From NCBI RefSeq assembly GCF_017573505.1, contig NZ_JAGEOJ010000002.1:434001-498000 (forward strand): 64,000 bases of DNA. The letters run 5' to 3'. Shown here piece after piece: positions 30,867-38,507 of the stretch; the first letter of the stretch is position 1; each line of letters starts with the position of its first letter. Under the pieces are notes generated by a model. That model made no database searches. It was not told where the DNA came from and saw nothing but the letters and a program-made list of their open reading frames with translations. A program made the translations under genes and the position numbers. Source of the stretch: Actinomadura barringtoniae. GTDB lineage: Bacteria > Actinomycetota > Actinomycetes > Streptosporangiales > Streptosporangiaceae.

Positions 30867-31717
30867 CCCTTCACCGCCCCGGCGGTGAGGCCGGACACCA
30901 TGCGGCGCTGGACGATGAGGAAGAAGATGATCACCGGAATGGTGAGCAGCGTGGACGCTGCCATGATGGGCCCCCAGGCGTTGCCGCTGCGGCCGAAGAA
31001 GAACTGCAGCATGATCGGCAAGGTGTACTTGTCTGAGTCGTCCAGGAACGTGTAGGCGAAGATGAACTCGTTCCAGGCGGTGATGAAGGAGAAGATGCTG
31101 GTGGCCACCAGGCCCGGCGCCACCAGCGGCAGCAGGACCCGGAAGAACGTGCGGACCGGCCCGGCGCCGTCGATCTGGGCGGCCTCCTCGAGCTCCTTCG
31201 GCACGGCGGCGACGAAGCCGCGCAGCATCCAGATCGCGAACGGGATGGCGAAGCCGGCGTAGACGATCACCAGTCCCGGCAGGCTGTTCAGCAGGTCGAG
31301 CTTCTTCAGGTCCAGGAAGAGCGGGATGACCAGCGCCTCCAGCGGCACCATCTGCACGATCAGCAGCATGATCAGGAACGTGGTGCGGAAGCGGAACTTG
31401 TAGCGCGCGACCGCCGTGGCGGCCATCAGCGCCAGCAGCCCGGAGACCACGACGGTGACCAGCGCCAGGAAGATGCTGTTGCGGAAGTACACCCAGAACG
31501 AGTTGGACGCGATGCCGCCGTTCAGCACCAGGTCGAAGTGGTCGAGCGTCGGGTGCGAGGGCAGCGGCTTCGGCGTCGTGCTGAAGATCTCGGTGTTGGG
31601 CTTGAACGCGGTCGAGACCATCCAGAAGACCGGGAAGACCGCGACCAGGAAGACCAGGATCCCGGCGGTGTTGAGGACGCCCTTGCGCAGCCGGCGGCGC
31701 TGCAGTGCGCGGCTCAT
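30863..31717 (-). CDS. Sugar ABC transporter permease, MalG type (DasC-like)
   Basis: A 284-residue carbohydrate-uptake-1 permease with six predicted helices. The start MSRALQRRRLRKG is taken because its ATG overlaps the stop of the upstream permease. The EAA loop ELEEAAQIDGAGPVRTFF is diagnostic of MalG-type permeases. It works with the MalF-type permease and the lipoprotein at 32863-34137. No ATPase gene is present in the cluster, so the shared MsiK-type ATPase encoded elsewhere is the expected partner, as for the Streptomyces das importer (established for that system). Confidence 0.9.
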   Translation of the reverse strand: MSRALQRRRLRKGVLNTAGILVFLVAVFPVFWMVSTAFKPNTEIFSTTPKPLPSHPTLDHFDLVLNGGIASNSFWVYFRNSIFLALVTVVVSGLLALMAATAVARYKFRFRTTFLIMLLIVQMVPLEALVIPLFLDLKKLDLLNSLPGLVIVYAGFAIPFAIWMLRGFVAAVPKELEEAAQIDGAGPVRTFFRVLLPLVAPGLVATSIFSFITAWNEFIFAYTFLDDSDKYTLPIMLQFFFGRSGNAWGPIMAASTLLTIPVIIFFLIVQRRMVSGLTAGAVKG

Positions 31718-32685
31718 TTCGTCTCTCCCTGTCGGACCATGACCCGCACGTACAGGGCCGTGACGATGAGCAGGATCACCGTGAGCACCATCGCGATCGC
31801 CGACCCCATGCCGAGCTTGGGGTTCATCGATCCGAAGGCCTCGGAGTAGGCGTAGAGCGACAGGTTGAACGAGTCGCGGTTGGCCAGCCCGGACATGATG
31901 AACAGCTGGGTGAAGACCTTGAAGTCCCAGATGATCGACATGACCAGCAGCACCATGAAGATCGGCTTCAGGATCGGGAAGGTGATGCTCCAGAACGAGC
32001 GCCACGGCCCCGAGCCGTCCACGCGCGCCGCCTCGTACAGCTCGTTCGGCACGCTCTTCAGGCCCGCCAGCACCGACACCGCGATGAACGGGCAGGCCTG
32101 CCAGACCACGCAGATCGTGAGGACCGTGTAGGTCGATCCGGGGGTCGCGAACCAGTTGTAGTCGTCCCAGCCGCCGCCGACCAGCCAGTTCGGCAGCAGC
32201 TCCAGGAACCAGTTGACCAGGCCGCCGGTCGAGCCGAACAGCCAGGAGAAGATGATCGCCGCGGTGACCGGGGGCGTCGCCCAGGCCACCATGACCCCGC
32301 CGGCGACGAAGCTCGACATCCGCTTCCCGAGCTGGTGCAGCAGCAGCCCGATCAGGGTGCCGACGACCAGCGTCAGGGAGACCGCGACCACCGCGAACAG
32401 CACGGTGTGCTTCAGGGTCTGCCAGAAGAACGGGTCGTGGAAGATCGTCTTGTAGTTCTCGGTGCCGACCGACTCGGCGGGCTCGCCGCGCAGCTGGCGG
32501 TTGCCCACCTTCTGGAACGACATCTGCCCGATCTGGAACATCGGCCAGAACATCAGCACGGCGATCACGGCCAGCGTGGGCGCGATCAGCAGGTACGGCC
32601 CGAAGCGGGGCCGGCGGCGGGAACGGACCGGGCCGGAGGGCTTCCGGCCCGGCTTACCGCGCACCGCTGGAGCGGTGTCGAGCAT
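31714..32685 (-). CDS. Sugar ABC transporter permease, MalF type (DasB-like)
   Basis: A 323-residue permease with an N-terminal cytoplasmic tail and six helices. The EAA loop is ELYEAARVDGSGPWRSF. ATG 32685 (MLDTAPAVRGKPGRK) is preferred; a longer frame upstream crosses the intercistronic stem-loop and is not conserved. It is coupled by a four-base overlap to the MalG-type permease and follows the binding-protein gene by 177 bases. Confidence 0.9.
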   Translation of the reverse strand: MLDTAPAVRGKPGRKPSGPVRSRRRPRFGPYLLIAPTLAVIAVLMFWPMFQIGQMSFQKVGNRQLRGEPAESVGTENYKTIFHDPFFWQTLKHTVLFAVVAVSLTLVVGTLIGLLLHQLGKRMSSFVAGGVMVAWATPPVTAAIIFSWLFGSTGGLVNWFLELLPNWLVGGGWDDYNWFATPGSTYTVLTICVVWQACPFIAVSVLAGLKSVPNELYEAARVDGSGPWRSFWSITFPILKPIFMVLLVMSIIWDFKVFTQLFIMSGLANRDSFNLSLYAYSEAFGSMNPKLGMGSAIAMVLTVILLIVTALYVRVMVRQGETK

Positions 32686-32752
32686 GGACTCAGTCCGATC
32701 AGCCGGGGACGGGCAGTGCGGGGTGGCGCGGGAGGCCAGAGGCCGCGGGGGT

Positions 32753-32835
32753 GTCCCGGGGCCTTGACCGGTGTCCGGCTGAGAAGCCCCACAGCGGTGG
32801 GCTCTCGGCGTTCTGCCGGTCAAGGACCCCGGGAC
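32753..32835 (-). promoter_or_regulatory. Large intra-operon stem-loop between binding protein and permeases
   Basis: Arms 32753-32771 (GTCCCGGGGCCTTGACCGG) and 32816-32835 are complementary over 19 pairs with one bulged base; the 44-base loop has a second inner stem (GAGAAGCCCCAC / GTGGGCTCTC region). It sits 28 bases past the binding-protein stop and 68 before the permease start. Such structures commonly protect or partly terminate the upstream mRNA, giving more binding protein than permease. Confidence 0.75.
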
Positions 32836-32862
32836 GACCGGGATGAGGAGGAGTCCCGGCCC

Positions 32863-34137
32863 TTACGGGTTGAGCAGGGTGTTGGCCTGCTCGTTGGCCT
32901 TCTTCAGCTCGCCGTCCGACGACTTGCCCTGCATGATGGCCTTGATGGCGTTCGGCAGGACCTTCTTGGCCTGCTCGAACTCGCCCCAGCCCGCGCTGAT
33001 CGGCGGGAACTTGGTGTTGCCCGCGATCTCGGTGAAGATCTCAAGCTTGGGGTCGGTGAACTTCACGTCCGAGCGCATGGACGAGAAGCCGCTGTAGTCC
33101 GCCCAGCCCTGGGCGTTCTTGGCGTTGTTCAGCACGGTGACGTAGTCGAACGCCGCGTCCTTGGCCTTGGAGTCCTTCCAGATGGCCAGGTCCGAGCCGC
33201 CCGCCATGACGGGCGCGTTGCCGCCGGCCTTGGTCGGGATCGGGAAGACCGCCCACTTGTCGGCGTCCTTGGAGGAGATCTTCTTCATCTCCTTGTAGGC
33301 CCAGCTGCCGTCGAAGTACATACCGGCCTTGCCGAGGGCGAAGTCGCGCTGCGGGCCGTCGAGCTCGTTCTTGCCGATGTACTTCTCGGGGGCGACCTTG
33401 TCCTTGGTCACCAGGCCGGTGTAGAAGTCCACGGCCTCCTTGGCCTGCGGCTGGTCGAGCTTGCCGACGAACTTGTCGCCCTCCTTGGTGGCCACGTCGC
33501 CGCCGTTGCCCCAGATGAAGCTGAGGAGGGCGTTGGTCTGGTCGCTCGGAACGGCGATGCCCGCGACCTTCTTGGCGTCCTGGACCTTCTTGGCCGCGGC
33601 GGCCAGGTCGGCCCAGGTCTTCGGCTGCGCGATCTTCAGCTCGTCGAACCAGTCCTTGCGGAACCACACGCCGCGGACGCCGCCGTACCACGGCACGGCG
33701 TAGGTCTTGCCGCCCGACTGGTCGTTCTCCAGGGCGGTCTTGTTGAGGGTCTTGCCGTCCGCCCACTTGGAGTAGAGGTCGGAGATGTCGGCGAGGTTGC
33801 CCTGCTCGATGTGCGACTGGACGTCGGTGTTGCCGAGCTCGGTGACGTCGGGTCCCTCACCGCCGGCGGCGGCCTTCTGGAAGGTCGTCGCCACCTGCGG
33901 CCACGGCACGTACTTGATGACGACGTCGGTGCCGGGGTGCTTCTGCTTGAACTCGGTCTCGACACCGTCCAGGAACTTGGTCTGCTCCGGGGTGCCCTCG
34001 CCCATCATCCAGACCTTGAGCTGGCCGGGGTCCTTGCCCCCGCCGCTCGCGTTGTCGTCCTTCTTGTCACCGCTGCCGCAGGCCGTGGCGGCCAGGGCGA
34101 TCGCGGCCGTCGCGGCCGCAATCTTGATGTACTTCAC
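32863..34137 (-). CDS. Sugar-binding lipoprotein of an amino-sugar importer (DasA-like)
   Basis: A 424-residue extracellular solute-binding protein family 1. The GTG start is preceded by AAAGGAATCC. The signal peptide ends in the lipobox AATAC with Cys20. The mature part begins with a Gly/Lys/Asp-rich linker then QLKVWMMGEGTPEQ, typical of sugar binders, with aromatic clusters such as PWYGGVRGVWFRKDWFDE in the probable sugar site. First gene of the importer operon, followed by two permeases and the GH3 enzyme. The DasA assignment rests mainly on gene order; other oligosaccharides are possible. Confidence 0.85.
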   Translation of the reverse strand: MKYIKIAAATAAIALAATACGSGDKKDDNASGGGKDPGQLKVWMMGEGTPEQTKFLDGVETEFKQKHPGTDVVIKYVPWPQVATTFQKAAAGGEGPDVTELGNTDVQSHIEQGNLADISDLYSKWADGKTLNKTALENDQSGGKTYAVPWYGGVRGVWFRKDWFDELKIAQPKTWADLAAAAKKVQDAKKVAGIAVPSDQTNALLSFIWGNGGDVATKEGDKFVGKLDQPQAKEAVDFYTGLVTKDKVAPEKYIGKNELDGPQRDFALGKAGMYFDGSWAYKEMKKISSKDADKWAVFPIPTKAGGNAPVMAGGSDLAIWKDSKAKDAAFDYVTVLNNAKNAQGWADYSGFSSMRSDVKFTDPKLEIFTEIAGNTKFPPISAGWGEFEQAKKVLPNAIKAIMQGKSSDGELKKANEQANTLLNP

Positions 34138-34351
34138 TCGGATTCCTTTCCGGCATCGCCTCGGTCGGTGCTCCCCCTGGGGCCAGGAAGCGTAAGCTTC
34201 CCAGCCCGTCGGGGCGCTGGAGGGGGCGGAGAACCTTTAGGGTCCAGCCATGCCCGGCTCTTCGTCGCACCGGCCACGGGCGCCCTGTTCGCCAGTCGGC
34301 GCTCTAGGCACGCCCCGGTCCACCCGGTCTGGGCGGTCGCGGCGCTTGGCG

Positions 34352-34396
34352 GTAAACTAACAAGAAACTTTCCTAAACAAAACCGCTCGTTAGCGG
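34352..34396. promoter_or_regulatory. Probable ROK operator between the importer and its regulator
   Basis: An AT-rich island in GC-rich DNA, containing the pseudo-palindrome AAGAAACTTTCCT (centre near 34368) flanked by GTAAACTAAC and CTAAACAAAA, followed by a CCGCT-CGTT-AGCGG hairpin. ROK repressors such as NagC and Mlc bind AT-rich, TTT/AAA-flanked palindromes. It lies 25 bases upstream of the regulator start and 215 from the importer start. Confidence 0.6.
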
Positions 34397-34420
34397 ATTG
34401 AGACTTTGAGGGGTTCGAGC

Positions 34421-35644
34421 ATGCCCAGACGCCCGGGGACGCCGCGGCTGCTGCGGGAACTCAACGACCGTGCCGCCCTGGACCTGCTGGTGGCACAGGG
34501 TCCGCTGACCCGTACGCAGATCGGCGAGCACACCGGCCTCTCGAAGGTCACCGCCTCCCAGCTGCTCTCCCGCCTGGAGGAGCGCGGACTGGTCGAGGTC
34601 GTCGGAGAGCAGGCCGGCGGCCGTGGACCGAACGCGGCGCTCTACGCCGTGGTGCCATCCAGCGCATATGTGGCCGGCCTCGAGGTCGGGCCCGACGGCG
34701 TCACGGCGGGCGTTGCGGACATTACGGGCTGTATCGCGGCACAGGTTACTGTCGACCCGAACGGGGCCGACGACCCCGTGAAGTCGGTGCACAACGCCGT
34801 GGTCAAGGCGTGCCGTTCCGCCAAGGTCGCCCTCCCCCGCCTGAACGCCTTCGTCATCGGCACTCCCGGCGTGGTGGACCCGCGCTCGGGCGACGTGCAG
34901 TTCTCCTTCGACCTGCCGTCCTGGCACGAGGGCGTTCTCGCACGGCTGAAAACCGACCTCCGGCGGCCCGTGATCATCGAGAACGACGTGAACCTCGCCG
35001 CCGTGGCCGAACGCGCGTACGGGCGTGCCGCGGGCGTCGAGGACTTCGCGCTGATGTGGCTCGACCGCGGCATCGGCCTGTCGGTCATGCTGGGCGGCCG
35101 CCTGCACCGCGGCCGGTCCGGCGGCGCGGGCGAGATCGGCTACCTGCCCGTTCCCGGCGCCCCGCTCCCCTCCGGCGCGGCCCGGCGCGGCCCCGAGACC
35201 GCCGAACTGGGCGTCACCGAGTCCACCACCTGGGGCATCCCGGCCCTGGCCGGTGGCTACGGCGCCCTGCTCGGCGCGGACGCCGTACGGGAACTGGCCC
35301 ACGCGCACGGCTTCGACGGCGCCACCGCCGTCGACTGCGTCAGCGCGGCCGTCGCCGAGGAGGACCGCGGCGGCGCCTTCCTGGACGAGCTCGCCAACCG
35401 CATCTCCTACGGCGTCACCTCGGTCAACATCGTCCTGGACCCGGGCCTGGTCGTCCTGGCGGGCCAGCTGGGCCGGGCCGGCGGCGAACCCCTGGCGGCC
35501 CGGATCGAGAGCGCCGTGGGCCGTATCAGCCCGACCAGCCCCACGGTCGCGGTCACCCAGGTCGAGGGCAACGCCGTCCTGAGGGGCGCCCTCCACGCCG
35601 CCCTGGAGGAGGCCCGCGACGAGGTCTTCTCCACCTCCGACTAG
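34421..35644 (+). CDS. ROK family transcriptional regulator
   Basis: A 407-residue repressor with an N-terminal winged helix (LTRTQIGEHTGLSKVTASQLLSRLE, residues about 25-49) and a C-terminal sugar-kinase-like ROK domain (GTPGVVDP, IENDVNLAAVAE, GGAGEIGYLPV). The classic ROK zinc-binding Cys cluster after GEIG is missing, which separates it from NagC-type members. Start ATG with GAGGGG upstream. It is divergent from the importer operon; the AT-rich palindrome between them is its probable operator. In Streptomyces the equivalent place is held by DasR (GntR family), so control here seems to have been replaced. Confidence 0.88.
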   Translation: MPRRPGTPRLLRELNDRAALDLLVAQGPLTRTQIGEHTGLSKVTASQLLSRLEERGLVEVVGEQAGGRGPNAALYAVVPSSAYVAGLEVGPDGVTAGVADITGCIAAQVTVDPNGADDPVKSVHNAVVKACRSAKVALPRLNAFVIGTPGVVDPRSGDVQFSFDLPSWHEGVLARLKTDLRRPVIIENDVNLAAVAERAYGRAAGVEDFALMWLDRGIGLSVMLGGRLHRGRSGGAGEIGYLPVPGAPLPSGAARRGPETAELGVTESTTWGIPALAGGYGALLGADAVRELAHAHGFDGATAVDCVSAAVAEEDRGGAFLDELANRISYGVTSVNIVLDPGLVVLAGQLGRAGGEPLAARIESAVGRISPTSPTVAVTQVEGNAVLRGALHAALEEARDEVFSTSD

Positions 35645-35681
35645 CCAGAAAGATCGCTCAGCAGCAGGGGCTGGAACATCG

Positions 35682-35716
35682 AAAGCGCCGCCCGCATCGA
35701 GATGCGGCGGCGCTTT
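35682..35716 (+). terminator. Terminator after the ROK gene
   Basis: AAAGCGCCGCC(C)GCATC and GATGCGGCGGCGCTTT pair with one bulge; the right arm ends in CTTT, a minimal U-tract. Forty bases after the ROK stop. Confidence 0.75.
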
Positions 35717-35753
35717 GAGGTGTGTTCGGGTCGGAACGCTGGAGCAGGTCAGA

Positions 35754-35848
35754 CCCTACTTGGAGGCCGTAGACGGCTCGTTCGGAGCCGTTCGGCGGCC
35801 CGCTTGGAGGCCTAGCTCAGTGCCGGACGCGGCTACTTGGAGGCCGGT
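35754..35848 (-). repeat. Degenerate direct repeats copied from the 3' end of the small gene
   Basis: The segment CTACTTGGAGGCC, which encodes the last codons and stop of the 42-residue gene (35833-35845), recurs exactly at about 35757-35769, and as GCTTGGAGGCCTAG near 35801. Confidence 0.65.
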
Positions 35849-35961
35849 ACGGCCTCTACCGGCCGGCGACGCGGGTCGTGCATGGCACGGTCCCGGACGG
35901 TCTGGTTGATGATCTGGCGCCTGCGACGCTGTGCCGCGGCGGCTCGTGCCGTCGGTGTCAT
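35833..35961 (-). CDS. Small basic protein (42 residues), unknown
   Basis: Not recognised. An ATG with GGGGAG six bases upstream opens a frame of 42 codons beginning MTPTARAAAAQRRRRQ and ending VEAVPASK. It is very Arg/Ala-rich at the N-terminus, with a short amphipathic-looking middle (IINQTVRDRAMHD). Codon third positions are mostly G or C, as in real genes here. Its final codons and stop are part of a small repeat, a feature shared with several certain genes in the window. It could be a small nucleic-acid-binding protein, but nothing proves that it is translated. Confidence 0.5.
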   Translation of the reverse strand: MTPTARAAAAQRRRRQIINQTVRDRAMHDPRRRPVEAVPASK

Positions 35962-36273
35962 GATGACTCCCCGTTCCGCGGCGACGTCGTTTCCCCGGGT
36001 CACCGCTTCTTACCCCGATGACTCAATGGTGCTGAAAAAACAGCCCGGACGGTATCCGCCACAGGGATGATTTGTTGTCAGACCTCTTGGGGAGACTCAT
36101 CCGTCCCGGGACGCAGGACCCGTCCCACGCGCCCCATCCGCCGCGCGGGACGCTTGCGCGAACGCCCGAGACAGGGTTCGGTGTCCATACCGGTCCACGA
36201 GAAGTGGCGCGCGAACGGCCTCGGAGGCCGGGGGTAAGCCCAACCAGTCCGATCGGCAAGGGATAATACGTTC

Positions 36274-36738
36274 ATGCGATTGTCCGCCAGGGTCGACTAC
36301 GCGCTGCGCGCCGCCGCGGAGCTGGCGGTGGCCGGAAGTCATCCGGTGACCGCCGTCCAGCTCGCCGAGGCCCAGCAGATCCCGCCCAAGTTCCTCGAGA
36401 ACATCCTCGGCCAGCTGCGCCGCAGCGGCCTGGTCCGCAGCCAGCGCGGACCCGAAGGGGGCTACTGGCTGGCCAGGCCCGCCGAGCAGATCTCCCTGGC
36501 CGACATCATCCGCGCGATCGACGGGCCGCTGCTCGGCGTCCGGGGCGAGCGCCCCGAGCACGTCGGGTACGAGGGGCCCGCCCGGTCGCTCCAGGAGGTG
36601 TGGATCGCGCTGCGCGCCAGCGAGCGCGCCATCCTCGAGCAGGTCTCGCTCGCCCACATCGCCTCGGGCGAGCTGCCCGGCCCGGTGAGCAAGCTCACCG
36701 AGGACCCGGCCGCCTGGGAGAGCCCGTCCCTCATCTGA
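36274..36738 (+). CDS. Rrf2 family transcriptional regulator (no cysteines)
   Basis: A 154-residue winged-helix regulator. The HTH covers about residues 20-65 (VTAVQLAEAQQIPPKFLENILGQLRRSGLV) with the wing GPEGGYWLARP. The whole protein contains no cysteine, so it cannot hold the iron-sulfur cluster of IscR or NsrR; it resembles the CymR-like or metabolite-sensing members. A GGGATAAT -10-like box lies about 15 bases ahead of the ATG, implying a very short leader. It is followed eleven bases later by nei. Confidence 0.9.
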   Translation: MRLSARVDYALRAAAELAVAGSHPVTAVQLAEAQQIPPKFLENILGQLRRSGLVRSQRGPEGGYWLARPAEQISLADIIRAIDGPLLGVRGERPEHVGYEGPARSLQEVWIALRASERAILEQVSLAHIASGELPGPVSKLTEDPAAWESPSLI

Positions 36739-36748
36739 CGGGGGTGCT

Positions 36749-37531
36749 GTGCCGGAAGGCGACGTCGTCTGGCTGACCGCCCGGCGCCTGCATGAGGCGC
36801 TCGCCGGGCGGCCTTTGACACGCAGCGACTTCCGCGTGCCGGCGCTCGCCACCGCCGACCTGCGCGGCCGGACCGTGGGCGAGGCCATCGCGCGCGGCAA
36901 GCACCTGCTCATCAGGGTGGAGGGCGGCCTCACCGTCCACACCCACCTGCTCATGGAGGGCACCTGGCGGATCCGCCGCCCCGGCGCCCCGCCCAGCGAC
37001 CATCGCATCCGGCTGATCCTCGCCAACGCCGACTGGCAGGCCCTCGGCTACTCGCTCGGCATCGTCGAGCTCCTCCGTACGACCGACGAGGACCGGGCCG
37101 TCGGCCACCTCGGCCCCGACCTGCTCGGCCCGGACTGGGACCCCGACGAGGCCGTGCACCGCCTGGCCGACGACCCCGACCGCGCCATCGGCGAGGCCCT
37201 TCTGGACCAGACCCGCCTCGCCGGTATCGGCAACGTCTACAAGTCCGAGATCCTCTTCCTGCGCGGCGTCCACCCCTGGACGCCGGTCCGCGACGTTCCC
37301 GAGCTGCCCGCGATGATGGACCTCGCCCACAAGCTCCTGGACGTCAACAAGGAGCGCCACGGCCACATCACCACCGGAGACCTGCGCCGCGGCCAGGCCC
37401 ATTGGGTCTACGGCCGCGCGGGCCGCCCCTGCCGCCGCTGCGGTACGCGCATCCAGCGCGCCGAGCAGGCCTCCGACGTAGGCAACCGCACCGCCTTCTG
37501 GTGCCCTCGCTGCCAGCCCGAAAAGACGTGA
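36749..37531 (+). CDS. nei: DNA glycosylase/AP lyase Nei (Fpg/Nei family)
   Basis: A 260-residue base-excision repair enzyme that removes oxidised pyrimidines and cuts the abasic site. The mature N-terminus PEGDVVWLTARRLHEALAG gives the catalytic Pro2 and Glu3. The helix-two-turn-helix is around LLDQTRLAGIGNVYKSE, and a C-terminal zinc finger has CRRCG and CPRCQ. GTG start, very close to the Rrf2 gene, so probably co-transcribed. The variant MPEGD identifies Nei rather than Fpg (MPELPE). Confidence 0.92.
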   Translation: MPEGDVVWLTARRLHEALAGRPLTRSDFRVPALATADLRGRTVGEAIARGKHLLIRVEGGLTVHTHLLMEGTWRIRRPGAPPSDHRIRLILANADWQALGYSLGIVELLRTTDEDRAVGHLGPDLLGPDWDPDEAVHRLADDPDRAIGEALLDQTRLAGIGNVYKSEILFLRGVHPWTPVRDVPELPAMMDLAHKLLDVNKERHGHITTGDLRRGQAHWVYGRAGRPCRRCGTRIQRAEQASDVGNRTAFWCPRCQPEKT

Positions 37532-37692
37532 CCCGGCTCACCCCGAGACGGTGACACGTTCCCGGGACCGCCAGTGATCGTGAACGCGCCCGCAGGGCGG
37601 GGTTCCTGGGTCGCGCCGTGACCGGCGCGCGCGCTTAACGATCTTCGGCAGTAGCCTCTTGGGGTGAAGATGATCTACCTCCGCCCCTCGCC

Positions 37693-38397
37693 ATGAACCG
37701 GACCGATCGGCTTTACGCGCTGGTGGAGGAGTTGCGGGCGGCCGCGCCGCGCCCGCGGACCGTTCCGTGGCTCGCCGGGCGCTTCGAGGTGTCGGAACGG
37801 ACCGTACAGCGGGATCTGCAGGCACTCATGCAGACCGGGGTCCCGCTGCGGTCCGAGCCGGGCCCGTACGGCGGATGGTTTGTCGACAAGGCGATGAGTC
37901 TGCCGCCGGTCAACTTCACCGCCGAGGAGGCGATCGCCATCGCGGTCGCGCTGGCGGGTGCGGAGAGCGGCGCCCCGTTCGCCGGCCCGGCACGCGGCGC
38001 GATGCGCAAGCTCACCGCCGCCATGCCCGAGGCGGCGATCGCGTCTCTCCGCCTGATCTCCCGGCAGATCCGCATCGGCGCCGAGCCCGTTCCGGCCGAC
38101 GTCAGCGCCGCCGTCGAACGTGCCGTACGGGAGCACCAGGTGATCTGGCTGCACTACCTCGGCGGCGACGGACGCGAGTCGCAGCGCGAGGTGGAGCCCG
38201 CCGGACTGCTGGCCCATCGCGGCCGCTGGTTCCTGATCGGCTGGTGCCGGAGCCGCCGGGCGGTCCGGGGCTTCCGGCTGGATCGCATCCAGGAGGCCCG
38301 TACGACCGCCGAACAGGCGCCGCACCGCGACCTCGCCACCCTCCTGGACGTCGACTCGGCCGCCCCCGCCATCCTCGCCGATCTCACGGACGACTGA
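37693..38397 (+). CDS. HTH-WYL transcriptional regulator (YafY-like)
   Basis: A 234-residue regulator with an N-terminal HTH (PWLAGRFEVSERTVQRDLQALMQTG, residues about 25-49) and a C-terminal WYL domain (VIWLHYLGGDGRESQREVEPAGLLAHRGRWFLIGWC), where the signature aromatic and Arg residues are visible. WYL domains bind nucleic acids or nucleotides and often regulate defence or DNA-damage genes. It has no close partner: upstream is nei, and the downstream JmjC gene starts 110 bases after it. Its relation to either is unproven. Confidence 0.87.
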   Translation: MNRTDRLYALVEELRAAAPRPRTVPWLAGRFEVSERTVQRDLQALMQTGVPLRSEPGPYGGWFVDKAMSLPPVNFTAEEAIAIAVALAGAESGAPFAGPARGAMRKLTAAMPEAAIASLRLISRQIRIGAEPVPADVSAAVERAVREHQVIWLHYLGGDGRESQREVEPAGLLAHRGRWFLIGWCRSRRAVRGFRLDRIQEARTTAEQAPHRDLATLLDVDSAAPAILADLTDD

Positions 38398-38507
38398 TCC
38401 CGCAATTATCCGGGACCGGAGATCAATTCCAATTCACTGCTGAAATGGCACGATCCGGCCTACTCTGGCGGAGTGACAACCGCTTGACAGAGTGTGAAGC
38501 TGAGCAT

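Noticed and set aside
31705..34401. About 900-codon plus-strand frame opposite the sugar importer
   Set aside because: Shadow of the permease and binding-protein genes; no domain.
34421..35644. DasR assignment for the regulator next to the importer
   Set aside because: The protein has ROK motifs (GTPGVVDP, GGAGEIGY), not the GntR/UTRA layout of DasR.
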